From Rahnella ecdela (GTDB lineage Bacteria > Pseudomonadota > Gammaproteobacteria > Enterobacterales > Enterobacteriaceae), in assembly GCF_019049625.1 (NCBI RefSeq), contig NZ_JAFMOY010000121.1:62001-126000 (forward strand): a stretch of DNA of 64,000 nucleotides. Reading direction: 5' to 3'. Under the pieces are notes generated by a model that ran no database searches, was not told where the DNA came from, and saw only the letters and a list, made by a program, of their open reading frames with translations. Shown here one piece after another: positions 9,635-19,526 of this stretch; position 1 is the stretch's first letter; each line of letters opens with the position of its first letter. The position numbers were made by a program, and so were the translations under genes.

Positions 9635-10917
9635 TCAGGCAGCTGATAACAGAGATTAAACAATCGTCCTTTGACGATAAACTGGCATCTTTATTTTTCT
9701 TATTTATTACAATTTCCATTTCCTTCTTTATGTACTCCGGGGAGGTAACCCGTAACTTCTTTTATATCGCCACCTATATCGCTGTAATCTACTTTATCTA
9801 CCTCACCTTACGGGTTGAAAAGAAGATTTGCTTTCATCCGATAACCACGGTAGTTCTGCTACTGGGGATCAGTAAGTTGCTTTGGGTTATCCTCACCATA
9901 AATCATGAATATCCGCTAATCGCTTATCATTATCAAATTAGTGGGAAAAGACTCATATTAGCGTCTTTTATCCTGTATGCCATTGAACATAATATCCATA
10001 AATGGAAGATTCCCACACTGACAGTCCGCACAGGCATCTCCATTATGACGCTTCTGTTTATCATCATCTCTGTCACACGGATAGTTATTTATTTAAAAAC
10101 TGGCGACAGAATAAAAATAAATTCTGATGCCCCAACTACCGGCGCTTATACATTCACTATTTTCTCGCTACTGGTGATGTACAGCCTGAAGTTTCATGGA
10201 TTAAAACATTACAGGCTCATTTGTCTGGTAGTCATGACCATGACCTTTGGTGTTCTGGTAGCAACAGAAACCCGTTCAGCGGTCATGCTCTTTACCTTAA
10301 TCAGCGCATGCAGCGTGCTTTACGATTTCGCGAAGAGTTCACATACCTCAAAAGTGATTTATGGCTTTGCTATTGCAGGGTTAATCATCGCAGCTGTTTT
10401 ATCCGGCCACCCTTATTACAGCAAAGTCGTCAACCGTATAGATAATCTCCATAATGAAATCGAATCTTACGATGCCGGAGATCGTAATACTTCAGTGGGC
10501 GCACGTTTCTCAATGTGGCGTGCGGGTATCGATGCTTTTAAACATCACCCTTTCGGGCAGTCAGCTGACAGCCGGAATGCGCTTGCAACAACCTTCATCA
10601 ATCAACATGAGGGAGGAAACCCGGAAGCCCTGCGTAATCTGCAATTCCATTTGCACAATGACATTATTGATACGATGTCATTACAAGGGATTTTTGGCGC
10701 ATTGATTATGGTGCTTTTCTTCGCCACATTACTGCTCTATCCCTTCAGACTTGTTCCTAAAGGTTACGAGTTTTTATTACTTTCAGTTCCAGTTATTTAC
10801 TTTAGTCTGGGTGATACTCAATTTTATAATCGCGAATCGCCGTATTTTATTGTACTGGTTTTTGCCTATCTGCTGATGCTGAGAATGAAGACTTCTTCAG
10901 TGCCTGAGAAACCATGA
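9631..10917 (+). CDS. waaL: O-antigen ligase (WaaL, Wzy_C superfamily)
   Basis: An inner-membrane ligase that moves undecaprenyl-linked O-antigen onto lipid A-core at the periplasmic face. It has 428 residues with about 10-12 hydrophobic segments over its whole length. The Wzy_C region contains ATETRSAVMLF near residue 210 and a large periplasmic loop with GARFSMWRAGIDAFKHHPFG (about 290-309), the R-x3-W/H-x3 type loop seen in ligases. Position inside the waa locus favours ligase over O-antigen polymerase. The coding sequence is strongly AT-rich compared with waaF, as is common for waaL. It overlaps the GT8 gene by 4 bases. Confidence 0.82.
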   Translation: MIRQLITEIKQSSFDDKLASLFFLFITISISFFMYSGEVTRNFFYIATYIAVIYFIYLTLRVEKKICFHPITTVVLLLGISKLLWVILTINHEYPLIAYHYQISGKRLILASFILYAIEHNIHKWKIPTLTVRTGISIMTLLFIIISVTRIVIYLKTGDRIKINSDAPTTGAYTFTIFSLLVMYSLKFHGLKHYRLICLVVMTMTFGVLVATETRSAVMLFTLISACSVLYDFAKSSHTSKVIYGFAIAGLIIAAVLSGHPYYSKVVNRIDNLHNEIESYDAGDRNTSVGARFSMWRAGIDAFKHHPFGQSADSRNALATTFINQHEGGNPEALRNLQFHLHNDIIDTMSLQGIFGALIMVLFFATLLLYPFRLVPKGYEFLLLSVPVIYFSLGDTQFYNRESPYFIVLVFAYLLMLRMKTSSVPEKP

Positions 10918-10983
10918 TTTTCCGGGCCGAGCTCCCCGCCCGGTCCGGTTGCCTGATGTCCTTATCCGTGGAAACATTGTGTT

Positions 10984-11991
10984 ATGACCCTTACAACGCC
11001 ATCCGAAAACATTAAGCTCAGCGCGATCATCCCTATGTACAACGCAGGGGCGATGTTCCGGAATTTTATGGATTCACTCGTCGCGCAAACGCTGGATAGC
11101 CTCGAAATTATCATCGTTAACGACGGTTCTACGGACGGGTCAGAGCAGGTTGCACAGGAGTACGCTGAAAAACACTCGCATATTCGTGTCATTACTCAGG
11201 AAAACGGCGGAGTTTCGCGCGCGCGTAATGCCGGTCTGGATATCGCCCGAGGCAAATATGTGACCTTTCCGGATGCCGATGACGTCGTCTATCCGGATAT
11301 GTATAAAACGTTGATAGAAATGTGTGAGCAGGACAGTCTTGATGCCGCGCAGTGCAATGGCGAACGCTACTTTGTCGGCTCAGAAAAAGTAAAACCACTC
11401 ATCCCTGTGGATCGTTTAACTTCAACGGGTGTACTGGATGGGCCTTTGTGGCTGAAAACGGCGCTGGCGACCAACCGGTATTTACATGTGGTCTGGCTTG
11501 GTGTTTATCGTCTTGAGCTGATTAAAAAACAGGGGCTGTATTTTGAACCTGGTTTACATCATCAGGATATTCCCTGGACGACCGAATTCATGTTCAATGC
11601 CCGCCGCGTGAGATATACCCAAACCATCCTCTATCGCTATTACATTCACGGTCAGTCAATCAGTAATCAGAAACGCACCGGAATGAAAAATGTTGAATAT
11701 CAAAGACATTATCTGAAAATCGCTAAAATGCTTGATGAGCTGAATGAGCAGTATAAAGACCGGGTAAAAATTTATGCGGAGTTTCCACGGCAGGTCACAC
11801 GTGAAGCGCTGACGGTATGCCATTCTCTTCGTCGTGAACCTGATCCCGCGGCGCAAAAAGCCATGATTGAAGATATTTACACCTCCGGCACTCGCAGAAT
11901 AATGCTCCGCAATGCCCGCGGCCCGAAGCAATGGTGGCAATTACTGTTATGGTTAAAGCGACTGCATAACTTGCGTAAAAAACTCGCCTGA
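10984..11991 (+). CDS. Glycosyltransferase family 2, LPS core region
   Basis: A 335-residue GT-A, GT2 enzyme. The N-terminal domain reads LSAIIPMYNAG, then EIIIVNDGSTDGS near residue 41, ENGGVSRARNAGLD near 73, and the metal-binding D97-A-D-D100. The C-terminal 120 residues are basic and helical, as in several core or polysaccharide transferases. It begins 66 bases after waaL; that gap contains a GC-rich hairpin (10922-10943) without a T-tract. A 160-base AT-rich gap separates it from waaQ. The sugar is unknown; an outer-core step is inferred from position. Confidence 0.78.
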   Translation: MTLTTPSENIKLSAIIPMYNAGAMFRNFMDSLVAQTLDSLEIIIVNDGSTDGSEQVAQEYAEKHSHIRVITQENGGVSRARNAGLDIARGKYVTFPDADDVVYPDMYKTLIEMCEQDSLDAAQCNGERYFVGSEKVKPLIPVDRLTSTGVLDGPLWLKTALATNRYLHVVWLGVYRLELIKKQGLYFEPGLHHQDIPWTTEFMFNARRVRYTQTILYRYYIHGQSISNQKRTGMKNVEYQRHYLKIAKMLDELNEQYKDRVKIYAEFPRQVTREALTVCHSLRREPDPAAQKAMIEDIYTSGTRRIMLRNARGPKQWWQLLLWLKRLHNLRKKLA

Positions 11992-12151
11992 GACCTTTAA
12001 GAAAGAGATGATTTTATTACCCAGACAATTCCTTTATAACTATTTCCTAAACGAAGTTATTTACCTTTCTATATCAGGCAGATAAATAACTTCACAGCGT
12101 AGGATTCTTCACCTAAAATCTATTCACTATATTCTAATATCAGATAATAGA

Positions 12152-13234
12152 ATGCCTAACTCAGAAGCCAAGTACGCAGCCTTTATCCCCAGACGAATTT
12201 TGCTGGTGAAACTCCGTCATCACGGAGATATGGTGCTCACTACACCAGTGATAAACAGACTGCGACAGCATTACCCTGATGCTGAAATCGATGTGCTTCT
12301 CTATAAAGAAACCCGCCCGATCCTGAGCGAACATCCGGCGCTTTCCCATATCCATGTCATTGACAGAACATGGAAAAAACAAGGGATCCGCTATCAGTTA
12401 CAGCAAGAATATAAGCTCCTGAAAGCCGTTCGTGCACGACATTATGATCTGGTGATCAATCTGGCTGATCAGTGGCGCAGTGCGCTGCTTTCATTGTTCA
12501 CAGGAGCAAAAGTCCGGCTGGGTTTTGACTATAAAAAACGCCGTTCTCCGGTCTGGCGAGCGGGTCATACAGGATTGGTGACCACTGAAAATCACGGTAT
12601 TTTGCATACCGTAGAACAAAACATGTCGATTTTATCTCCGCTGGGGATCTCCCTGGAGAATGCCCAAACGTCGATGCATTATTCAGAAAGTGATAAAGCT
12701 TTTTGCCAGCAGTTGCTTCTCAAACATAAGGTGACTGGCGGATACATCGTGATCCAGCCCACTTCCCGCTGGACGTTTAAATGCTGGGATGATGAGAAAT
12801 TTGCCAATGTCATTGATGGACTGGCAGATACAGGGCTGACGATCGTCATGACTGCCGGCCCCGATAAAAAAGAGCTGGATATGGTGCGGAAAATCCAGGA
12901 TCTCACACATAACCCGCAGGTTATTTCTGTTGCGGGGCAGTTGTCGCTTACGCAACTGGCCGCCATGATAGATGGCGCGAAACTTTTTATTGGTGTCGAC
13001 TCCGCGCCTATGCATATGGCAGCAGCGCTCAATACGCCTTGTGTGGCCTTGTTTGGTCCGACAAAAATGCAGCACTGGCGCCCGTGGGGGAATAATAATA
13101 CGACCCTCTGGGCCGGTGATTACGCCCCGCTGCCCGCACCGGATTCGATTGACACAAAAACCCAGCAGCGTTATTTGCATGCCATTCCGGTCAGCGATGT
13201 CATTGATGCTGCCAGGAGTTATCTGCATGACTAA
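12152..13234 (+). CDS. waaQ: Heptosyltransferase III
   Basis: Adds the branching third heptose to HepII of the inner core; GT9 family. It has 360 residues and resembles E. coli WaaQ, including RRILLVKLRHHGDMVLTTPV after a short N-terminal extension, YDLVINLADQWRSAL, VIQPTSRWTFKCWDDEKF and GVDSAPMHMAAALNTPCVALF. The ATG at 12152 has no convincing ribosome site, so the start could differ slightly. It overlaps the next gene by 8 bases. It probably starts its own transcript, since 160 AT-rich bases precede it. Confidence 0.88.
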   Translation: MPNSEAKYAAFIPRRILLVKLRHHGDMVLTTPVINRLRQHYPDAEIDVLLYKETRPILSEHPALSHIHVIDRTWKKQGIRYQLQQEYKLLKAVRARHYDLVINLADQWRSALLSLFTGAKVRLGFDYKKRRSPVWRAGHTGLVTTENHGILHTVEQNMSILSPLGISLENAQTSMHYSESDKAFCQQLLLKHKVTGGYIVIQPTSRWTFKCWDDEKFANVIDGLADTGLTIVMTAGPDKKELDMVRKIQDLTHNPQVISVAGQLSLTQLAAMIDGAKLFIGVDSAPMHMAAALNTPCVALFGPTKMQHWRPWGNNNTTLWAGDYAPLPAPDSIDTKTQQRYLHAIPVSDVIDAARSYLHD

Positions 13235-14372
13235 TTCTGCCGGTGCGAAAAGCATCCGTTTAGCGATCGTCAGACAAAAATATCGCCCGGATGGCGGCGC
13301 AGAACGCTTTATCTCCCGCGCACTGGAAGCGCTGGACGATCAGAATATCGACCTGAACATCATCACCCGCCAGTGGGAAGGTAAGCCTAATCCGAAATGG
13401 AAGATTCATCTTTGTAACCCGGCAAAATACGGTCGGGTTTCCAGAGAAAAAGGTTTTGCCGCAGCTGCGCAGCAATGCTGGGAGCAGGAGCATTTCGATA
13501 TAGTACAAAGCCATGAGCGAATCCCGGGATGCGATATTTTCCGGGCGGGCGACGGAGCACACCGCGTCTGGCTTGAACAAAGGGCACGCGTCATTTCCCC
13601 TCTTCAGCGTTTTCTTACGCAAATCAGTCCCTACCATCGCTACGTCCTGCAAGCCGAAGAAGAAATGTTCCATTCGCCGGAATTGAAAAAAATCATCTGT
13701 AACTCTGAGATGGTAAAACGCGACATCATGCGTTGTTACGGCGTCGATGAAAGCCGGTTCGAAGTTATTTATAATGCTATTGATTCGCATAAGTTTATTC
13801 CGGCAACTGACGAACAACGCAATGCCTCGCGTGAAATGCTTTCTATCCCGGCAGAAGCTGTTGCGCTCATCTATGTGGGTTCAGGCTTTGAGCGCAAAGG
13901 TCTTAAACCTGCAATAGCAGCCATTGCCGCCAGTGACCGTTACCTCATCGTTGTCGGACAGGATAAAGATCAGAAAAAGTACGAATCCCTGGCAAAACAA
14001 GCGGGATGTCTCGAAAGAATCCGTTTCGCTGGCGTACAAAACAACGTGCTCCCTTACTATCACGCAGCTGACGGGATGATCTTACCGACGCTGTATGACC
14101 CGTTTCCTAACGTCATTCTTGAAGCGATGGCTTGTGGCCTTCCGGTCATCACCAGCCAGACCTGTGGCGGAGCGGAATTCATTCGGGAAGGCTATGAAGG
14201 GTTTGTTTGTGATGCGCTTGATGTGGCAAAACTCAGTGAATATGTGAAGAGAATTCCTTCCCGGCTGCATAATGCCGAAATGGGGAATTCAGCCAGAGAG
14301 CGTATTCTCCCTTATAGCCCGAAAAACCTTTCACAACAGCTGGTTGCGCTTTATCACTCGTTGCTGGCCTGA
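13227..14372 (+). CDS. wabG: LPS core glycosyltransferase, GT4 (WabG/WaaG type)
   Basis: A 381-residue GT-B enzyme. The start RLAIVRQKYRPDGGAERF near residue 11, the block VQSHERIPGCDIFRAGDGAHR and the C-terminal LYDPFPNVILEAMACGLPVI match, from memory, the WabG proteins of Klebsiella and Serratia, which transfer galacturonic acid to HepII; the E. coli relative WaaG transfers glucose. The gene directly follows waaQ, as wabG does in Klebsiella. The start at 13227 overlaps waaQ by 8 bases; the open frame continues upstream to 12972, but that part is inside waaQ and encodes no domain. The family is certain, the WabG rather than WaaG assignment less so. Confidence 0.72.
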   Translation: MTNSAGAKSIRLAIVRQKYRPDGGAERFISRALEALDDQNIDLNIITRQWEGKPNPKWKIHLCNPAKYGRVSREKGFAAAAQQCWEQEHFDIVQSHERIPGCDIFRAGDGAHRVWLEQRARVISPLQRFLTQISPYHRYVLQAEEEMFHSPELKKIICNSEMVKRDIMRCYGVDESRFEVIYNAIDSHKFIPATDEQRNASREMLSIPAEAVALIYVGSGFERKGLKPAIAAIAASDRYLIVVGQDKDQKKYESLAKQAGCLERIRFAGVQNNVLPYYHAADGMILPTLYDPFPNVILEAMACGLPVITSQTCGGAEFIREGYEGFVCDALDVAKLSEYVKRIPSRLHNAEMGNSARERILPYSPKNLSQQLVALYHSLLA

Positions 14373-14492
14373 TGCCATTGACGCTGACATGATGAGTCGA
14401 TCACACTTATCTGGTAACATGTGCTCATCTATCCGCCGGGACTATTTTCGCTTCATGAAATTGACTTTCCCTAACGCAATGCCTGATAAAAG

Positions 14493-15767
14493 ATGAATAT
14501 TTTTTATAATATAATCATATATTTAATTCAGCCACTCATCTGGATCCGTTTACTGTTACGCAGCAGGAAGTCTCCTGCATATCGTAAACGCTGGGCTGAA
14601 CGTTATGGCTTTTGCAAGGGGAAGGTTGTCTCGGGTGGCATCATGCTGCATTCCGTCTCCGTAGGCGAAACACTGGCAGCCATTCCTTTAGTCCGTGCTT
14701 TACGCCATCGCTATCCTTCCCTGCCGATTACCGTCACGACGATGACACCAACCGGCTCGGAGCGTGTTCAGTCGGCTTTCGGTAAAGGCGTGCATCATGT
14801 TTACCTGCCTTATGATCTGGCAGGATCGGTAAATCGTTTTCTGGATGAAGTGAATCCTAAGCTGGTGATCATTATGGAAACCGAGCTGTGGCCGAACCTC
14901 ATCAGTGCCCTTCATCGTCGTCAGATCCCGCTGGTCATTGCCAATGCGCGCCTTTCCGCACGCTCGGCGAAGGGATATCAGAAACTGGGCAAGTTCATTC
15001 GTACCATTTTGCAACGCATCACCCTGATTGCCGCGCAAAACCAGGAAGATGGTGAACGTTTCCTTTCGTTAGGGCTGAAACGTAATCAACTCGCGGTCAC
15101 CGGTAGCCTTAAATTCGATATCTCCGTGACGCCCGAACTCGCCGCCAAAGCCATTGCGCTGCGCAGTCAGTGGGCATCACGCCGTCAGGTCTGGATAGCG
15201 GCAAGTACGCATGAAGGTGAAGAAACCTTGCTGCTGGAAGCGCACAAAGAGTTGCTGAAAGCGCATCCGAACTTGCTGCTGATTCTGGTTCCGCGCCATC
15301 CTGAACGGTTCCCGGTTGCCTGTGAACTGACCCGTAAAGCCGGGCTTTCCTTCATTCAGCGCAGTTCCGGCGAAGTGCCTTCATCGGCGACTCAGGTAGT
15401 GATTGGCGATACGATGGGCGAATTAATGCTGCTTTATGGCATTGCTGATCTGGCATTTGTCGGCGGTAGTCTGGTTGATCGCGGTGGTCATAACCCGCTT
15501 GAAGCCGCGGCTCACGCCATTCCGGTTCTGATGGGGCCACATACCGTTAATTTCAAAGATATCTGCGCCAAGCTGGCTCAGGATGATGGTCTGATTACGG
15601 TGACGGATACCGCATCGCTGGTAAAAGAAATTTCGACCCTGCTCACTGACGAAGACTATCGATTGTACTATGGACGCCACGCCGTTGAAGTCCTGCATCA
15701 AAATCAGGGGGCATTGCAGCGCCTGCTGCATTTACTGGAGCCTTATCTGCCTGTCCGGAGTCATTAA
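14493..15767 (+). CDS. waaA: 3-deoxy-D-manno-octulosonic acid (Kdo) transferase
   Basis: A GT30 enzyme that adds two Kdo residues to lipid IVA, an essential step joining lipid A and core. It has 424 residues against 425 in E. coli and is closely similar throughout, with an N-terminal membrane anchor (residues 1-20), the [18 protein letters not shown] block near 50 and the [20 protein letters not shown] donor site near 330. A 120-base gap separates it from the wabG-like gene, so it may have its own promoter. The stop overlaps the waaE start by one base. Confidence 0.96.
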   Translation: MNIFYNIIIYLIQPLIWIRLLLRSRKSPAYRKRWAERYGFCKGKVVSGGIMLHSVSVGETLAAIPLVRALRHRYPSLPITVTTMTPTGSERVQSAFGKGVHHVYLPYDLAGSVNRFLDEVNPKLVIIMETELWPNLISALHRRQIPLVIANARLSARSAKGYQKLGKFIRTILQRITLIAAQNQEDGERFLSLGLKRNQLAVTGSLKFDISVTPELAAKAIALRSQWASRRQVWIAASTHEGEETLLLEAHKELLKAHPNLLLILVPRHPERFPVACELTRKAGLSFIQRSSGEVPSSATQVVIGDTMGELMLLYGIADLAFVGGSLVDRGGHNPLEAAAHAIPVLMGPHTVNFKDICAKLAQDDGLITVTDTASLVKEISTLLTDEDYRLYYGRHAVEVLHQNQGALQRLLHLLEPYLPVRSH

Positions 15768-16534
15768 TGGCTGATAAAAAACGTTTATCCGTTGTACTGA
15801 TTGCGCGTGATGAGGCCGGTTTGTTGCCGGAATGCCTCGAATCAGTCGCATGGGCAGATGAAATCATCCTGCTCGACTCCGGCAGCAAAGATGCAACGCA
15901 GGACGTCGCCCGCAGTTTCGGCGTGAAAGTATTTAAAAATACAGACTGGCCGGGATTCGGCAAACAACGCCAACTGGCACAAAGCCATGCCACCGGCGAC
16001 TATATTTTGATGATCGATGCCGACGAACGTGTTACGCCTGAACTACGTCAGTCGATTGAAAACGTTATGAATAACCCTCAGGAAAATACCGTTTATAGCC
16101 TCGGGCGCAGTAACTTATTCCTCGGAAGATTCATGCGTCACAGCGGCTGGTATCCCGATCGCGTCAACCGTTTGTACCCTTGTGCATTCAGCTATAACGA
16201 CGATCTGGTTCATGAATCACTGAACATCGGCAATGCTGTGGTCGTACCGTTGCAAGGTGATCTCCAGCATCTTACCTGTCGCAACCTTTTCACGTTTCAG
16301 CGTAAACAACTCAGCTATGCACAGGCCTGGGCGGAACAACGCCATCAGCAGGGGCGTAAGTGCAGTTTCTTCTCGATTATTTCGCATACACTGGGGGCAT
16401 TCACGAAAACCTGGATACTTCGCGCTGGTTTTCTTGACGGAAAGCAGGGGTTGATCCTGGCAGGCGTCAATGCACAATATACGTTCAATAAATATGCTGC
16501 CCTGTGGGCGCTCAGCCATCAACTGCAAAAGTGA
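15767..16534 (+). CDS. waaE: LPS core beta-1,4-glucosyltransferase WaaE
   Basis: A 255-residue GT2 enzyme that in Klebsiella and Serratia adds a beta-1,4-glucose to HepI of the inner core. The N-terminus [20 protein letters not shown], the [14 protein letters not shown] block and D84-A-D86 ([11 protein letters not shown]) form the GT2 active site. E. coli K-12 has no counterpart at this position. The gene is translationally coupled to waaA (one-base overlap), and coaD follows 6 bases after the stop. The waaA-waaE-coaD order is the Klebsiella/Serratia one and is good support for the name. Confidence 0.9.
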   Translation: MADKKRLSVVLIARDEAGLLPECLESVAWADEIILLDSGSKDATQDVARSFGVKVFKNTDWPGFGKQRQLAQSHATGDYILMIDADERVTPELRQSIENVMNNPQENTVYSLGRSNLFLGRFMRHSGWYPDRVNRLYPCAFSYNDDLVHESLNIGNAVVVPLQGDLQHLTCRNLFTFQRKQLSYAQAWAEQRHQQGRKCSFFSIISHTLGAFTKTWILRAGFLDGKQGLILAGVNAQYTFNKYAALWALSHQLQK

Positions 16535-17023
<489 letters not shown>

Positions 17024-17031
17024 ATACGGTA

Positions 17032-17841
17032 TCAGTGCTGACAGTTCGGGCAGAAAAAAGTGGTGCGCTGAGCGTGTTTCTTACTCTCAATAGGCGTACC
17101 ACAAGCCCGGCAAGGTTCACCCGCTCTTCCGTACACCTGCAACTCCTGCGCAAAATATCCCGGCTTTCCATCAGACTGTAAAAAGTCTTTCAGCGTCGTC
17201 CCGCCCTGTTCAATCGAACGTAATAATACCGCTTTGATGGTACTGACCAGCAAGGCTGCTTCATCATGTTTGAGCGAATGTGCGGGTCTGTCAGGTGAAA
17301 TGCCGGCAACAAACAAGGATTCGCTGGCGTAAATGTTCCCCACGCCGACCACCAGTTTGTTATCCATCAGCCACGGTTTGATCGGTAGTTTCTTCGTGCG
17401 GCATTTATCAAAAAGATAATCCGCCGTGAAATCTTCGCTCAGCGGCTCCGGCCCGAGATGCGCCAGGACATTGCTGGCGGTCAGATCAGAAGACCATAAC
17501 CAGGCGCCAAAACGACGCGGATCGGTATAACGCAGCACATAGCCGGTATCCATCACCAGATCGACGTGGTCATGTTTGCCGGGCTCCGTTTCTTCCGGTA
17601 ATACCCGCAAACTCCCGGACATGCCCAGATGAATGATGATCCAACCGGTTTTCAGTTCGACCAGGAGATATTTTGCGCGGCGCTGAACACTCAGAACGGG
17701 CTGATCGCTTAATGCTAAGATCTCCGCCGAGACAGGCCATCGTAAACGCGGATTGCGTACGACGGCATGGAGTATCGTGTGACCTTTCAGATAGGGTTCA
17801 ATCCCTCTGCGGCTGGTTTCAACCTCAGGTAATTCCGGCAT
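17032..17841 (-). CDS. mutM: Formamidopyrimidine-DNA glycosylase (Fpg/MutM)
   Basis: A base-excision repair bifunctional glycosylase/AP lyase for 8-oxoguanine. The start at 17841 gives [13 protein letters not shown] and 269 residues, the E. coli length; the frame extends 17 codons further but the mature N-terminus must be Pro2-Glu3, the catalytic pair. The beta-hairpin lysine lies in RRAKYLL near residue 57, and the H2TH region is present. The C-terminal zinc finger [20 protein letters not shown] is followed by CPNC. The coaD-mutM-rpmGB order is as in E. coli. Confidence 0.97.
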   Translation of the reverse strand: MPELPEVETSRRGIEPYLKGHTILHAVVRNPRLRWPVSAEILALSDQPVLSVQRRAKYLLVELKTGWIIIHLGMSGSLRVLPEETEPGKHDHVDLVMDTGYVLRYTDPRRFGAWLWSSDLTASNVLAHLGPEPLSEDFTADYLFDKCRTKKLPIKPWLMDNKLVVGVGNIYASESLFVAGISPDRPAHSLKHDEAALLVSTIKAVLLRSIEQGGTTLKDFLQSDGKPGYFAQELQVYGRAGEPCRACGTPIESKKHAQRTTFFCPNCQH

Positions 17842-17940
17842 AATTTCTCCCTTAGCAGAATCAAGATCAGAGTGTGTCGCAGACACCGACATCAGGCAAA
17901 TAAAAGTCGCTGAGAATAGAAATCACAAAATTCAGGCAAT

Positions 17941-17967
17941 AAAAAACCCGGCCGGAGCCGGGTTTTT
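17941..17967 (-). terminator. Terminator of the rpmB-rpmG operon
   Basis: Stem CCCGGC-CGGA-GCCGGG at 17947-17962. Read on the minus strand it is followed by a run of six T (17946-17941), directly downstream of rpmG. Confidence 0.88.
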
Positions 17968-17982
17968 AGCAATCCACTAAAA

Positions 17983-18419
<437 letters not shown>

Positions 18420-18464
18420 TCAGCTCGAGCTTCGTATAGGGTATGGCCGCCTCGTCAGGCTTTT

Positions 18465-18557
18465 AGAGCCCATCTCAGCAAACTCCACTGAGAACCGACT
18501 CACTGTCGTCGGGTAAAAACCAATTCATCAGGTCAGAAACCTGCTGAGATAGGCTCT
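18465..18557 (-). promoter_or_regulatory. Structured rpmB leader: long-range 16-bp stem
   Basis: In the rpmB transcript, the segment 18557-18542 (AGAGCCUAUCUCAGCA) can pair over all 16 positions, with one G-U, with 18480-18465 (UGCUGAGAUGGGCUCU). Inside lies a small hairpin (CGAC/GTCG arms at 18496-18508). The structure sits 67-159 bases upstream of the rpmB start and downstream of the predicted promoter. The pairing is seen directly. A role as a ribosomal-protein autoregulatory site is inference; the family commonly uses such leaders. Confidence 0.55.
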
Positions 18558-18590
18558 TAACGCCAAACCCAAGATTCTCAAAGGTGGCGT

Positions 18591-18619
18591 AGTATACGCT
18601 CTGTAGCGTAAGTGCTCAA
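18591..18619 (-). promoter_or_regulatory. Sigma-70 promoter of rpmB-rpmG
   Basis: On the minus strand: -35 TTGAGC (18619-18614), a 17-base spacer, -10 TATACT (18596-18591). Five of six bases match the consensus at -10 and four of six at -35, with ideal spacing. It points to rpmB. Confidence 0.7.
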
Positions 18620-18663
18620 GTCCCGAACAGCTAAAGATCCCTAAGGATCTTCAAAAAACGAGG

Positions 18664-19344
18664 TTAAATCCAACCGCGCTCGGCAAAAGATACCGTTTCT
18701 CCGTGACCTACAACCAAATGATCGAGGACACGGATCTCGAGCAGCTGGCACGCTCGAATAATCTGTTCAGTCACTTTTCTGTCCATCAGACTGGGCTCAG
18801 CCCGACCGGATGGGTGATTATGCGCCAGAATTAGGGCTGCCGCATTAACCTTCATCGCACCACGAACAATTTCGCGGGGATACACTTCTACGTGCCCAAT
18901 AGTACCAGCAAACATCTCCTCATGGCGAATAACGCGATGCTGGTTGTCGAGAAAAAGTACCAGAAAGACCTCTCTTTCCCGAAAAACGAGCAAATTCTGT
19001 AAATATTCTCTGATAATCTCTGGGCTGAGCATCGCATTTTCGGCGCTAAGGTGACGCAGATAGGCGCGGCGTGATAATTCAGACACGGCGACCAGCTGGG
19101 AAAACTTGGCGACGCCCATGCCTTTAGTGCGAGCCATCGCGTCAAAATCTGCCATCAGTAACTGATGCAAAGAACCAAACTCCTCCAGCAGGTTCTTTGC
19201 CAGTTCCATCACATGCATCCCCCGGCATCCTGTGCGCAGGTAGATCGCCAGCAGTTCCTGATCCGACAGCTCTTTCGCCCCTTGTTGTAATAATTTCTCC
19301 CGCGGTGGCATCACGCCCGGCCAGAGCTCCTGTCGTTTCGTCAT
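18664..19344 (-). CDS. radC: RadC family JAB-domain protein
   Basis: A 226-residue protein of the UPF0758/RadC family. The N-terminal part (residues about 1-100) is a helix-hairpin-helix-like region with [20 protein letters not shown]. The C-terminal MPN/JAB domain has the metal-site pattern [14 protein letters not shown] near residue 170. E. coli RadC was first linked to DNA repair, but that phenotype was later assigned to recG, and the present function is unsettled. It lies between rpmB and coaBC as in E. coli and is transcribed away from coaBC. Confidence 0.93.
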   Translation of the reverse strand: MTKRQELWPGVMPPREKLLQQGAKELSDQELLAIYLRTGCRGMHVMELAKNLLEEFGSLHQLLMADFDAMARTKGMGVAKFSQLVAVSELSRRAYLRHLSAENAMLSPEIIREYLQNLLVFREREVFLVLFLDNQHRVIRHEEMFAGTIGHVEVYPREIVRGAMKVNAAALILAHNHPSGRAEPSLMDRKVTEQIIRACQLLEIRVLDHLVVGHGETVSFAERGWI

Positions 19345-19526
19345 CCTGACTCCTTAATGGGCAGAGATTGTGGCACAACGGCAGACAACTCGTAATTTCC
19401 ATCCGATCAGCTTGCGAGGCGTTACGCAGAATTTTTATTGCTCCGGTAATGGAGCATCGCCAATAGCTGTCATCATTGCGCGTTATGCTAAAATGTCGCT
19501 TCTTCCAGCTTTCAACCAATCGGACA

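Noticed and set aside
10922-10943. GC-rich hairpin CCGGGC/GCCCGG after waaL
   Set aside because: No T-tract follows, so it cannot be called an intrinsic terminator; it may still slow transcription.
12972-13226. Upstream extension of the wabG-like frame
   Set aside because: It lies inside waaQ, has no similarity to the family, and the start at 13227 gives the expected length.
15463-15471. GGCGGTAGT, resembling the ops element that recruits RfaH
   Set aside because: It lies inside the waaA coding region (GGSLVDRGG) and differs from GGCGGTAGC(G/N)T; no such element is found before hldD or waaQ.
18632-18655. Hairpin AAGATCC/GGATCTT downstream of radC
   Set aside because: The T-run lies before and not after the stem in the radC transcript, so it is not a proper terminator.
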